64,000 nt of DNA from Paenibacillus senegalimassiliensis. Its GTDB lineage: Bacteria > Bacillota > Bacilli > Paenibacillales > Paenibacillaceae. The notes below the pieces were generated by a model, which saw only the letters and a list, made by a program, of their open reading frames with translations, was not told the origin of the DNA and ran no database searches. Both the position numbers and the translations under genes were made by a program. The first letter of the stretch is position 1; every line of letters starts with the position of its first letter. Location: positions 1,116,001 through 1,180,000 of the forward strand of contig NZ_LN909046.1 of NCBI RefSeq assembly GCF_001486585.1. The letters run 5' to 3'. Shown one piece after another: positions 33,276 through 42,381 of this stretch.

Positions 33276-34292
33276 TTAATTACTTTGTTCGGTGGTATCA
33301 ATACCGATGGTATTTGTTGCTGCCTCAAAGGTAATTGTGATATCCAGTGCCTCTGCCAGATCGCGAAGCTTGAAGTAGTTGTTGCCACCAATGGTATAGG
33401 CGGTCAATTGTACCTCTTCTTCATCCAGGTAAAGTTTGGCTGTGGACAAGGTGGCCTTCTTGGCAGCAGGTTTGGTCGTTACCGCCAGTTCTCCGCCTTG
33501 TGGCGTATAAGCTTCGCCTGAACTTAGGCTGATTGCATTATGATCCCCGTCCCAACCCACTTCAAAGCCCTTCTCTGTTCCGTTCACAGCCATAGCGATA
33601 TCACGCAGCTTGAAGAAGGTATTATTGTTGATGTTGTAAGCTTCGAAGGCAACCTGCTTCCCATTCACCAACACTTTGGAGACCGAAGGGCTGGCCGTGG
33701 CTGACTCTACCGGTTTAACCGCAGGGTTAGCAGATGGAGCAGCCGGTTCAGTTTCAGGCTGTTCAGCAGGTGTCGCGGCTTCAGGATCCGCAACAGGTGA
33801 GGCTGTACCCTCAGATACGAGGTAAATAATATTGCTCACTTGGTCCCCTTCGCCAAAGCTGAATACATAATAAACAAATCCGCTATATCCACCATAGCTC
33901 TTGGAAAGCTTGACGGTAGCCGTCTGGTTAGCCGCAAGCTCATTTACCATTTCCTCGGAACCGTCGATGGTCCACAACAGAGCTCCCCCGTAGGAACCAT
34001 CCACGCTAAAATAATCAACTATGGCACGCATTGTTTCCTTAGGCGTAAATTTGATTTCGGCCCCTTCCTTCACGAGAACAATTTCATATTTTTCTGCGGC
34101 AAGAATGTCTCTGAAATTTTGATTATCATCATAGTCTTCGAGTTCGATCTTTTCCGATTGAGTCCCTATCTTGCCGGATAAGGTATAAGTGTACTTATCG
34201 GCAGGAACCTCTGCAGCAAATGCAGGAATTGAAATACATAACAGCAGGATAGTAGCAAGCAGGAAAGCCAAAGAGCCCTTCGTTTTTTTCAT
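33276..34292 (-). CDS. Secreted stalk-domain (copper amine oxidase N-terminal-like) protein
   Basis: A 338-aa protein with a signal peptide (KGSLAFLLATILLLCISIPAFAAE). Residues about 25-165 form an unassigned domain, then a Pro/Ala/Glu-rich linker (about 170-205), then two stalk-type repeats with VLVNGKQVAFEAYNINNNTF and FKLRDIAMAV, and LYLDEEEVQLTAYTIGGNNY with FKLRDLAEAL. Such Cu_amine_oxidN1 domains occur in many secreted Paenibacillus proteins and probably bind cell-wall or extracellular partners; no copper enzyme is implied. AGGAGG precedes the ATG. Confidence 0.82.
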   Translation of the reverse strand: MKKTKGSLAFLLATILLLCISIPAFAAEVPADKYTYTLSGKIGTQSEKIELEDYDDNQNFRDILAAEKYEIVLVKEGAEIKFTPKETMRAIVDYFSVDGSYGGALLWTIDGSEEMVNELAANQTATVKLSKSYGGYSGFVYYVFSFGEGDQVSNIIYLVSEGTASPVADPEAATPAEQPETEPAAPSANPAVKPVESATASPSVSKVLVNGKQVAFEAYNINNNTFFKLRDIAMAVNGTEKGFEVGWDGDHNAISLSSGEAYTPQGGELAVTTKPAAKKATLSTAKLYLDEEEVQLTAYTIGGNNYFKLRDLAEALDITITFEAATNTIGIDTTEQSN

Positions 34293-34716
34293 AAAACAGC
34301 CTCCTATTTAGTTTATGGGTGTTCGTGAAACTTGTCACAAATCATAGCTCTGCCTTTTCTATACAGTCAAGGACAATTCTTCTCTCTACCAAAAAAATAG
34401 GTGCATCTATGAAATAAATGTGTCTACTTATCACGGGTTTATACCATAATCATCCATAATTAGGGTTTACTAAAGGTACAAGCCTTGTTAGAATTTATTT
34501 GAAGGCGCGATCTCCTTTCATGACTGGGAAGAGACATTTTATGAAAATAATTGTATGCGCTATCTTTATAAATTATGGTATCTTATGTAATCTCTTGGTC
34601 ATCGCGCTTGAACCCGGATGTACTTTGAATAGAAGGAGTGATGCCCGGAATCTGGCATGGAAGGCTGTGTTCCATCTTTGGCTGTAACAAAACTATTTTA
34701 CGGAGGGTGAAGATGA
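34293..34716. other. 424-bp divergent intergenic region
   Basis: AT-rich spacer between two divergently transcribed genes for secreted proteins. On the plus strand a short open frame starts at ATG 34641 with a strong AGAAGGAGTG and overlaps the beginning of the xyloglucanase gene in another frame, ending at 34826; it may be a small upstream ORF or chance. I see no clear promoter or riboswitch. Confidence 0.5.
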
Positions 34717-37700
34717 ATGGTACGCAAAAGAAGAAGTTCATTCGCTACTGTTTTACTGCTCGCTGTAACGCTAATTGGAACATCTTTCTTGCAATGGACC
34801 CCTACCGCCCATTCTGCTCCAAATGAAGATTATGTTTGGAAGAATGTGAACACAGGTGCGGGAGGCGGATTTATTCCTGGCATTATCTTCAACGAATCCG
34901 AAGAGGATTTGATTTATGCTCGCACAGATATTGGTGGTGCGTACCGCTGGAATCCTAGCGATAACAGTTGGATTCAACTGACCCGTTTTGTCGGTTGGGA
35001 CGACTGGAACAAGAATGGAATCGATGGTTTGGCCACAGACCCGGTAGACCCAGACCGTTTGTATTTGCTGACCGGGATGTATACGAATGAATGGGATCAC
35101 AACAACGGGAATGTATTGATCTCCACCGACCGGGGGAATTCCTTTGTTGCTTCTCCCCTGCCCTTCAAGGTCGGCGGCAATATGCCGGGCCGCTCCATGG
35201 GCGAACGTCTGGTAATAGACCCTAATCGCAATAATATTCTCTATCTTGGTGCGCGTAGCGGCAACGGCTTGTGGAGAAGCACCAACTATGGACAGACGTG
35301 GAGCAAAGTTACTAGCTTCCCGAATCCGGGCACTTATATCCCTGTCCCTGGCGACTCCTACCAAGGGGACATTATGGGCATTGCCTGGATTGCCTTTGAT
35401 CGAAGCACAGGCTCTCCCGGCAGTGCAACGCAAACAATTTATGTAGGAGTTGCCGACCCGTCTAACAATATCTTTCGCAGTACAGATGGTGGCGTGACTT
35501 GGCAGGCGGTTCCTGGTCAGCCGACCGGGTTCCTCCCTCACCACGGTGTGCTTGCCGCGAGCGGTATATTATATGTCAACTACAGCAATGACGTCGGCCC
35601 TTATGGCGGCAGCAAAGGACAGGTCTGGAAGCTGGATACATCTACCGGTGTCTGGACGGAGATCAGCCCGGTTGATTCCGATAGCGAGGACAACTGGTTT
35701 GGTTATGGCGGCCTGGCCGTCGATCCGCAAGATCCGGACACATTGATGGTATCCTCCATGAATGCATGGTGGCCGGATGAGAAAATCTTCCGCAGTACGG
35801 ACGGAGGAGCTACCTGGACGTCCATCTGGGACTGGAATGGTTATCCGAGCCGCAGCTTGCGTTACACTCAGGACATATCCACCGCGCCTTGGCTGGATTT
35901 TGCCGCGAATCCCCAGCCACCGGAAACAACGCCCAAGCTGGGCTGGATGATTGGCGATATCGAGATCGATCCGTTTAATTCCGACCGAATGATGTACGGT
36001 ACCGGGGCTACGCTGTACGGAACCAACAATCTGACGGATTGGGATAATGGCGGGAAAATCAATATTTCCGTCATGGCCAAGGGCATTGAGGAGGAAGCCG
36101 TGACCTCGCTGCTCAGCACCCCTATCGGTCCTGAAGTCATTAGCGGTGTATTTGATGTCAGCGGCTTCCGTCATGATGATGTAACTAAGGTTCCATCCAG
36201 GATGATGATTAATCCGAAGAGCACAGCCAGCATGGACTATGCTGAATTGGACCCAGCATTTATCGTTCGGGTCGGTACCTATGATACCAACTACCCGGAT
36301 CAGAAGCTGATCGGAATTTCTCGGGACAGCGCCAGCAACTGGTATTCTCCGAACAGTCAGCCTTCCACCCAGAAGGGTGGCGGAACGGTAGCCCTCGCTG
36401 CTGACGGAAGCTCTATCGTCTGGTCGATTGAAGATGCCGGTGTGCAATACTCCAAGACCGGTGGCAACTCCTGGTCGGCCAGCACGGGACTGCCTGCCGG
36501 AGCCAAGGTGGCCTCGGACCGGGTGAATAAGGACAAGTTCTATGCGATCAGCGGCGGTACTTTCTATATAAGTACCAATGGCGGAGCCTCCTTTGCGCCC
36601 ACTGCCGCGTCGGGGTTGCCTGTTACAGGCAACTTGAAGGCATTGCCAGGCACGGAAGGCGACATTTGGCTGGCTGGAGGAAGTACAGAAGGCGTATACG
36701 GACTCTGGCATTCCACCAATTCGGGAACAAGCTTCACCCGATTGGCGAATGTCGAAGAAGCGGATGTGGTTGGCTTCGGGAAGGAAGCTCCTGGCCGCAG
36801 CTATAAAGCCATCTACACCAGCGCGAAAATCGACGGTGTCCGTGGTATCTTCCGCTCCATTGACGCCGGAGCAAGCTGGGTGCGGATTAATGATGATCAA
36901 CATCAGTACGGGGTGACCAATTCGGCTATTACTGGCGATCCGAAAGTATTCGGCCGCGTATATCTGGGTACCAACGGTCACGGTATCGTTTACGGAGACC
37001 CGGTGAATGCTACACCGAATCCTGACCCGGACGATAACTCCGTAATTACTCCGATATCTGCCCAGTTTGATAAGCATAATCCGGCGAATATTTCTGTCAC
37101 CTTAACCTTAAATGGAAATACACTAACTTCTATTCGTAATGGCAGCAACGTTCTTGTGTCCGGCACGGATTACACCGTATCGGGGACTACAGTTAGCATC
37201 AGTGAGCATTATCTGGCTGCGCAAGCGCTTGGTTTGACTCACTTGACCTTTGTATTCAGTGCAGGCAATCCCGCAACTTTGGGGATTACCATCAATGATA
37301 CCACGGAGCAGCCGCCTGCCACGGGCGACATCAAGGTCCAGATGTTTAACGGATCACTGGCAAGCTCCGTAAATACCTTGAATCCACGCATTAAGCTGAC
37401 CAATACGGGCAGCAATGACATCAATTTGTCGACTGTGCAGATTCGTTATTATTACACGAGCAATGGGAACCAGGACCAGCAGTTGTTCGTAGACTGGTCA
37501 TCGGCAGGAACCGGTAACGTGACGGGTACCTTCGTGAAGCTGGATGCAGCCAAACCGACGGCCGACACTTACGCTGCGTGGGGCTTTACTAGCGAGGCAG
37601 GTGTGCTTGCTGCCGGGCAAAGCATTGAAATCCAGACCCGCATCTCCAAGATGGACTGGAGCAACTATTCGCAGTCGGATGATTATTCCTTCAATGCTAC

Positions 37701-37776
37701 AGCTACTGCCTATGTGGATAGTCCACTCACAACTGCGTACATTGACAGCACGTTAGCTTGGGGGCTGGAGCCATAA
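34717..37776 (+). CDS. Secreted GH74 xyloglucanase with X2 and CBM3 modules
   Basis: A 1019-aa secreted enzyme. Residues 1-34 are a signal peptide (ending AHSA). The GH74 catalytic part (about 35-765) is a double seven-bladed propeller with the typical start YVWKNVNTGAGGGFIPGIIF, the catalytic-region ARTDIGGAYRW, and many Asp-box-like repeats (RSTDGGVTW, STDRGNSF, RSTNYGQTW). Next comes an X2/CBM_X2 Ig-like module (about 770-860; DKHNPANISVTLTLNGNTL) and a C-terminal CBM3 cellulose-binding module (about 868-1019; VQMFNGSLASSVNTLNPRIK). It cleaves xyloglucan chains bound to plant cellulose. GGAGGG precedes the ATG. Single-gene unit. Confidence 0.95.
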   Translation: MVRKRRSSFATVLLLAVTLIGTSFLQWTPTAHSAPNEDYVWKNVNTGAGGGFIPGIIFNESEEDLIYARTDIGGAYRWNPSDNSWIQLTRFVGWDDWNKNGIDGLATDPVDPDRLYLLTGMYTNEWDHNNGNVLISTDRGNSFVASPLPFKVGGNMPGRSMGERLVIDPNRNNILYLGARSGNGLWRSTNYGQTWSKVTSFPNPGTYIPVPGDSYQGDIMGIAWIAFDRSTGSPGSATQTIYVGVADPSNNIFRSTDGGVTWQAVPGQPTGFLPHHGVLAASGILYVNYSNDVGPYGGSKGQVWKLDTSTGVWTEISPVDSDSEDNWFGYGGLAVDPQDPDTLMVSSMNAWWPDEKIFRSTDGGATWTSIWDWNGYPSRSLRYTQDISTAPWLDFAANPQPPETTPKLGWMIGDIEIDPFNSDRMMYGTGATLYGTNNLTDWDNGGKINISVMAKGIEEEAVTSLLSTPIGPEVISGVFDVSGFRHDDVTKVPSRMMINPKSTASMDYAELDPAFIVRVGTYDTNYPDQKLIGISRDSASNWYSPNSQPSTQKGGGTVALAADGSSIVWSIEDAGVQYSKTGGNSWSASTGLPAGAKVASDRVNKDKFYAISGGTFYISTNGGASFAPTAASGLPVTGNLKALPGTEGDIWLAGGSTEGVYGLWHSTNSGTSFTRLANVEEADVVGFGKEAPGRSYKAIYTSAKIDGVRGIFRSIDAGASWVRINDDQHQYGVTNSAITGDPKVFGRVYLGTNGHGIVYGDPVNATPNPDPDDNSVITPISAQFDKHNPANISVTLTLNGNTLTSIRNGSNVLVSGTDYTVSGTTVSISEHYLAAQALGLTHLTFVFSAGNPATLGITINDTTEQPPATGDIKVQMFNGSLASSVNTLNPRIKLTNTGSNDINLSTVQIRYYYTSNGNQDQQLFVDWSSAGTGNVTGTFVKLDAAKPTADTYAAWGFTSEAGVLAAGQSIEIQTRISKMDWSNYSQSDDYSFNATATAYVDSPLTTAYIDSTLAWGLEP

Positions 37777-37847
37777 GAGTCAGGCAAGCCATAATGTGAT
37801 CCATTCATAGCCTGCCATTTCGCAGGTATGGCATCAAACAATCAAAC

Positions 37848-37887
37848 AAGACCTTCACTAGGGCGTTAATGCCCGGGTGAAGGTCTT
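37848..37887. terminator. Terminator overlapping the 3' end of the TetR gene
   Basis: AAGACCTTCAC (37848-37858) pairs perfectly with GTGAAGGTCTT (37877-37887), with GGGC/GCCC inside. The right arm lies within the last codons of the TetR gene, and the structure also serves the plus-strand xyloglucanase gene. Confidence 0.85.
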
Positions 37888-38466
37888 TACACTTTCAACG
37901 ATGAAATCCTCTAAAGACACGGAGGGGAAGTTGGCCCCACTGTCCAAATGGTTCAGGAACGCACCATAATGCATGGTGATAAAAGCAAACGCCTGAATTT
38001 CAGCATTTACCTTTATCAACTTTCCTTGGTCAAACATGGTGTGAAAGTAACGGGTTAAGAATTCCACCAATTGTCTGGGGGGCTTCATCGTTTTTGCGCG
38101 AAATCCCTCCAGGTGATCTCCTTCCTTAATGCTGATCATGATCATTTTTCGGTTACGGTTCATCATGTCATGATACGTTTGCGTGATTAAGGTCAAGTCG
38201 GCCTGCAAATCCCAAATGATTCTCTCCTTAAACAGCTTGGTCATCTCCTCGGTGTAATGAAAACGATCAAAGGCTGTTTCGAGGAGATTAAGTTTGCTGC
38301 CAAAATGACGGAACAATGTTTTTTCGGTGACCTCGGCAGCCGTCGCGATCTCTTGCGTCGTAACGCCCTTATATCCCTTTTGCGAAATGAGATCAATCGC
38401 TGCCAGCAGCAGCTTGTCATGGGTGCTTTGTCTTGGGCTTCCCCCCCCGCTCTTACCGTCACTCAT
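37858..38466 (-). CDS. TetR family regulator of the adjacent efflux pump
   Basis: A 202-aa protein with the N-terminal TetR helix-turn-helix (LLLAAIDLISQKGYKGVTTQEIATAAEVTEKTLFRHFGSKLNLLE, residues about 19-63) and an all-helical ligand domain. Its ATG overlaps the stop of the MFS gene (ATGA at 38463-38466), so the two are co-transcribed and probably regulate each other: the regulator represses the promoter at 39899-39927. Confidence 0.9.
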   Translation of the reverse strand: MSDGKSGGGSPRQSTHDKLLLAAIDLISQKGYKGVTTQEIATAAEVTEKTLFRHFGSKLNLLETAFDRFHYTEEMTKLFKERIIWDLQADLTLITQTYHDMMNRNRKMIMISIKEGDHLEGFRAKTMKPPRQLVEFLTRYFHTMFDQGKLIKVNAEIQAFAFITMHYGAFLNHLDSGANFPSVSLEDFIVESVKTFTRALTP

Positions 38467-39839
38467 ACTTCCTTCTCCTCCTTATGAAATGAATGCCCTG
38501 GGGCTCTCTTCTGCATGGAGCGTCTGAACTGGAAATAATAAAGTAGCGTCATGGCAGCAACCAGCACGGCGAGTACAAGGAAAATGTTGCTATATACGGA
38601 GGGAGCGCCTTGATTATGATCAAGCACCTTCCCGATCACCGCTGTGGATACCGCGCCAGCGATAAAGTTAAGCATGGAGAGCAATCCCATCCCGATCCCA
38701 ACCTGCTCCTTGGAGAGGGTTTGCGAGATTGTATTGGACAATGAGATAAGCATAAACGATTGGCCCAAAATACCGAAAATAAGGAAAAAGCCAATATAGA
38801 CGGGCGACATTCCCGAGACCATAGACAAGCAAAGAAAACCAACCATGAGAAGTGCCGCCGCAATATAGAGCAGAAAGGCATTCCCTTTTCGATCCGCCAG
38901 CCTTCCTCCCACTCGCCCAAAAAATGCGGTGATGAGAGCAGATGGCAGCATGACCAGTCCAATCCAGGCAGGCGATAAATCGTTCAGGGCAGCTAGGAGT
39001 TGCGGCATAGTAAATGGAACGCTGAAGCCGATAGCAACCATAATGAACGTGATGAATATCCCAAGTGAATATAGTTTATTGCGGAAGATATCCGGGTTAA
39101 CAAAGGGATTGGCCGCATGGCGAATTCTAAAAATGAACAAGATCAACGCTACTGCACCGGACAGCAGAAAATATACATTTGCATTGGTCAAGGCCAGCAG
39201 CAAGAAGGCAACGCTCCCTGCCAGAAGAACCCCGCCCATATAATCAATCTTCTGATCCAGGCCTGCTTGATCATCGAGATATTTGCGGTAAAAGGGCAAG
39301 GTGACCAAGGCCAGCAAAGGAATGGCGAACAGGAACTGCCAGCTGAGTGCGCTGGTCACGAATCCTGCGATAATCGGGCCAAGGGCGGCACCCAGGGAGG
39401 TTCCGATGGCGGTAGTGCCCAGTGCGCGTCCCCGCTCCTTCGGTAGGAAATAGCGAACAGGGATAATCATGCTTAGAGCCGGTATGACCGAGGCGCCAGT
39501 AGCCTGAACAATACGGGCCATAATGATCATCCAGAACTGGGTTGCCATCATGCCGAGCACAGAGCCTGCAGCCAGTAACAACAGTCCAAAGGTGAGCAAG
39601 TCCTTTAGCTTGTATTTATCGGTAAGCTTGCCGAAGGTAACCGTGCCAATGGCATAGACGATCAGGTAGCTGGTAACGATCCAGCTTCCCTGTGATGCCG
39701 AGAGATTCAACTCCTTGCTAATTGCGGGCAATACGACATTAAACATCGTTCCGTTCATGACGGAGATAATTAAAGTAAATACCAGTACACGAAGCAGTAC
39801 CGGGCCATTATTTCTTGGTGTGTTGACTGTAGTGTTCAT
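38463..39839 (-). CDS. MFS multidrug efflux transporter (DHA2-like)
   Basis: A 458-aa drug/H+ antiporter with about 14 membrane helices. GSWIVTSYLIVYAIGTVTFGKLTDKYKLKDLL is the motif A-type region between helices 2 and 3, and GTTAIGTSLGAALGPIIAGF is motif C, characteristic of exporters. It resembles TetA(L)/EmrB-like pumps; the substrate is not evident. GGGGAGG precedes the ATG. It is co-transcribed with its own TetR-type regulator. Confidence 0.88.
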   Translation of the reverse strand: MNTTVNTPRNNGPVLLRVLVFTLIISVMNGTMFNVVLPAISKELNLSASQGSWIVTSYLIVYAIGTVTFGKLTDKYKLKDLLTFGLLLLAAGSVLGMMATQFWMIIMARIVQATGASVIPALSMIIPVRYFLPKERGRALGTTAIGTSLGAALGPIIAGFVTSALSWQFLFAIPLLALVTLPFYRKYLDDQAGLDQKIDYMGGVLLAGSVAFLLLALTNANVYFLLSGAVALILFIFRIRHAANPFVNPDIFRNKLYSLGIFITFIMVAIGFSVPFTMPQLLAALNDLSPAWIGLVMLPSALITAFFGRVGGRLADRKGNAFLLYIAAALLMVGFLCLSMVSGMSPVYIGFFLIFGILGQSFMLISLSNTISQTLSKEQVGIGMGLLSMLNFIAGAVSTAVIGKVLDHNQGAPSVYSNIFLVLAVLVAAMTLLYYFQFRRSMQKRAPGHSFHKEEKEV

Positions 39840-39875
39840 GCTTCCTCCCCATTAATGACTATCATTTAAAGTAAT

Positions 39876-39927
39876 GTCAGTGCTGACTGTCATCTATCAT
39901 CTTATTTACTTCTGTGTATTTTGTCAA
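39876..39927 (-). promoter_or_regulatory. Promoter and dyad of the MFS-TetR operon
   Basis: On the minus strand TTGACA (39922-39927) and TAAGAT (39899-39904) are 17 bp apart. Just downstream, GTCAGTGCTGAC (39876-39887) is a dyad that is well placed for a TetR-type operator. Confidence 0.72.
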
Positions 39928-39957
39928 TGGTGAATCGGTATATTGGCACATGCAAAA

Positions 39958-39986
39958 GGAAGTGCTGCAATTTTGCCAGCACTTCC
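39958..39986 (-). terminator. Terminator of the GH32 gene
   Basis: GGAAGTGCTG (39958-39967) pairs perfectly with CAGCACTTCC (39977-39986), followed on the minus strand by TTTTGC, 22 bp after the stop of the fructosidase gene. Confidence 0.88.
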
Positions 39987-40007
39987 CCTGCATTCTTGCT
40001 TATCTGC

Positions 40008-41408
40008 TTATTCTACAGCACGAATCTCCGCAGCTTGCATTTCCCAAATGTCCATACTAGCTACCTTCACTTCACCTTCGGAGGTTAACAGAATGCCATG
40101 GCTATCCTCCAAGGAAGGATACACTCTAGCCGTAAGACAAACCTCATCGTTAACAAATACCTCGATGACCGATTGGTCTGCAAAAATCCGCAGGCGAAGC
40201 AGCCGTCCTTCATCCTCTTGGGGCAGATCGCCCTTGACCGAAGTTTTGTTGACTTTGTAGAATTGGCTCGATTGCGATCGATCAATACAAATTGAACCCT
40301 TCGCCAAATCCAGACGCAGATCCGTATGCTCCAGACCACTGGCGGAAGCAAACAAAGAAATGATCAGGTTCCCATTTTCCAGAGCGGCCTTCTCCAGCTT
40401 CAGCGAACATTCGAACGAAGTTGAATGCACCTCCGTGTCCACGGGGGTCTGACCCACTTCAATATTCTTGAAGCCGTAATGTTTACCTCTCAGCTTTTCT
40501 ATCTCCGGCACAGGCGACATTGTGATGCTGCCATTGGACTTAAGGTCGACCACTCGCGGCAAGGCCAGCACTCCCGCCCAATTCAGCCGCACGGGGAAAT
40601 TGTCCCCTCGGCCTTCCGGAATCCAGCCGTGCATGATCTTGCGTCCCTTCTCATCTACGAACCCTGTAGAGGCATAATAGCCTTCCCAGCCGCCATAGTC
40701 TACCGTGCCGTGTTTTACCACATCCGTCAATTTATCCTCGCGGATTGTGCCTGTTATATAGCGGACAGGGCCACTTGGGGAATAGAACAATACGGCCTGA
40801 TCGCCAAAGCGGAACAAGTGAGGACATTCCCAAATCTCTTCGTCGCCGCGGTGGAAGATGCCCTGGAAGCTCCACTTCTCCAAATCGTCGGAACGGTAAA
40901 TCAAGCTGCAGCCCTTGCCTTGGTAAACCCCACCAAGCAGCATTCGCCAACCGTCCCGCTCTTGCCAGACATAGGGATCTCTCCATTCGGTAATTTCCAC
41001 ATCCCCATGAAGTTCCAGGCTTAACGCTGGAGGGTTCGCAGTCTTATTCCACTGGAGAAGATCCTTGCTCTTCGCGGTCCATTGCTGGGCCCCGGTCTTG
41101 GCATTCCGCTCTCCATCCCCAATGCTGGTGTAGAATAACATCACCTCATCCCCCTGAATGACAGAACATCCGGAGAAGCAGTGCTCTTCCTCCAGCTCGG
41201 TGGAAGGGGCCAGAGCAATGGGCAGATGGTTCCAGTGAATCAAGTCAAGGCTCTTGGCATGCCCCCAATGGATGTCGCCCCACTTCGCTGCATGGGGATT
41301 ATGCTGATAGAACAAATGATATTCTCCGTCTTTCTGAAACGGGCCGTTCGGGTCGTTCATCCAATGCTGTGGTGCCGTAAAATGGTATCTTGGCCTGTAA
41401 TTGTCCAT
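40008..41408 (-). CDS. GH32 beta-fructosidase / sucrose-6-phosphate hydrolase
   Basis: The 466-aa enzyme lacks a signal peptide and is intracellular. WMNDPNG (near residue 16) holds the catalytic nucleophile aspartate, EEHCFSGCSV is the FSGS-like motif (with C replacing the last S), EWRDPYVW the RDP motif, and IWECPHLF the EC motif with the acid/base glutamate. The C-terminal beta-sandwich domain (from about 330) is complete. It should split sucrose or sucrose-6-phosphate, or short fructans. No PTS or sucrose regulator is beside it. ATG 41408 has AAGGAG upstream; it is preferred to 41426. Confidence 0.92.
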   Translation of the reverse strand: MDNYRPRYHFTAPQHWMNDPNGPFQKDGEYHLFYQHNPHAAKWGDIHWGHAKSLDLIHWNHLPIALAPSTELEEEHCFSGCSVIQGDEVMLFYTSIGDGERNAKTGAQQWTAKSKDLLQWNKTANPPALSLELHGDVEITEWRDPYVWQERDGWRMLLGGVYQGKGCSLIYRSDDLEKWSFQGIFHRGDEEIWECPHLFRFGDQAVLFYSPSGPVRYITGTIREDKLTDVVKHGTVDYGGWEGYYASTGFVDEKGRKIMHGWIPEGRGDNFPVRLNWAGVLALPRVVDLKSNGSITMSPVPEIEKLRGKHYGFKNIEVGQTPVDTEVHSTSFECSLKLEKAALENGNLIISLFASASGLEHTDLRLDLAKGSICIDRSQSSQFYKVNKTSVKGDLPQEDEGRLLRLRIFADQSVIEVFVNDEVCLTARVYPSLEDSHGILLTSEGEVKVASMDIWEMQAAEIRAVE

Positions 41409-41524
41409 ACAACATCGCTCCTTCATTTCGGATAACTGATGGATGCTGTTAACACACCAAACAACCTCATATTCATTCTCTATACTTTGTAATAAACCCT
41501 TTTTTGCTCAATTTAATCTGGTAC

Positions 41525-42328
41525 TCATTGGAGATAGGGTCCGAAATAATCGAATAACCTCTCGGCGGAATAACCATCCTCGCCCCGCCAGGTAGCCACG
41601 GACATGAAGTCGGTCCCCCCTCGTCCTCGCTCGTTACGGTATTTATCAGTGGATTGCAGCAGGCCAGCATAACCCCAGATTTCCATCACGAAGTCCCTCT
41701 CATATTGGTTGGCCTTAAACAAGTCCTTCCAACGCTTCTCTAATTGCCTTGCCGCATCCTTATCTGAACAGTCTTCAATGGCCTGCACCATGCTCTTCAG
41801 TATGGCGATATCCTCATTCGTGACATCCAAAGCTTCTTCCCGGCTCAATAGCTCCAGGTCCAATAGACAGTAAAGCAGGCGGTTTAAACGCACCCCGCCC
41901 CATTTGCTTCGTTCAAAGTTAAGCACATTAACGTCCACATTGACATATTGCTCGTCGGACATTAGCTTTCTCTCATTGCAATCATGACAGGAGGAATAAT
42001 TCATCTCCTCAGCCTTCTGCTCTTCAAACTTATGTACAGGTAAATCGTAGGTTAAGGCAAAGCTGGATAAGGCACTGCGCAAATAAACCTTCCGGGTGGA
42101 CAAACTATGTAAAAAAGCGCGCACTACCTTTTCCTTGGTGATCTTATGTTCGTGGAGTTCTCTTATCTTTAGCACACACTCATCATGCGTTGTTGTCACC
42201 GGGTCGAACATGACCCCCATGCTCTTGGCGTATTCGAAGTCTTCATCCGTACAGGAGGGACCGCCAAGCTTCCAGCGACCGCCAGTCCAATAAGTATTGT
42301 GCAATATTTTTTTAGCTTTGGCATCCAT
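41525..42328 (-). CDS. Unknown protein next to a Suppressor-of-fused protein
   Basis: A 267-aa soluble protein. It begins AKKILHNTYWTGGRWKLGGP, has a CHDC pair in NYSSCHDCNERK near residue 117 that could bind metal, and is rich in W and charged residues; no membrane segment. I do not recognise a named domain, although the N-terminal pattern feels like a family of Firmicute proteins found singly near toxin-immunity loci. GGAGG precedes the ATG. It follows the SUFU gene by 53 bp, probably in one transcript, which makes an immunity-like role possible but unproven. Confidence 0.7.
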   Translation of the reverse strand: MDAKAKKILHNTYWTGGRWKLGGPSCTDEDFEYAKSMGVMFDPVTTTHDECVLKIRELHEHKITKEKVVRAFLHSLSTRKVYLRSALSSFALTYDLPVHKFEEQKAEEMNYSSCHDCNERKLMSDEQYVNVDVNVLNFERSKWGGVRLNRLLYCLLDLELLSREEALDVTNEDIAILKSMVQAIEDCSDKDAARQLEKRWKDLFKANQYERDFVMEIWGYAGLLQSTDKYRNERGRGGTDFMSVATWRGEDGYSAERLFDYFGPYLQ

Positions 42329-42381
42329 AGACAGCCCTCCTGATGTTGATCAGTCACAAAATTCTTATATGATGGAGCTTA

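Noticed and set aside
35569-37077. A 502-codon open frame on the minus strand within the xyloglucanase gene
   Set aside because: It is antisense to a fully supported GH74 protein, has no ribosome binding site and its translation shows no protein-like motif; high-GC third positions explain it.
40008-41408. A sucrose utilisation operon
   Set aside because: Only the GH32 gene is present; the neighbours are an efflux pump and unknown genes, and a terminator isolates it.
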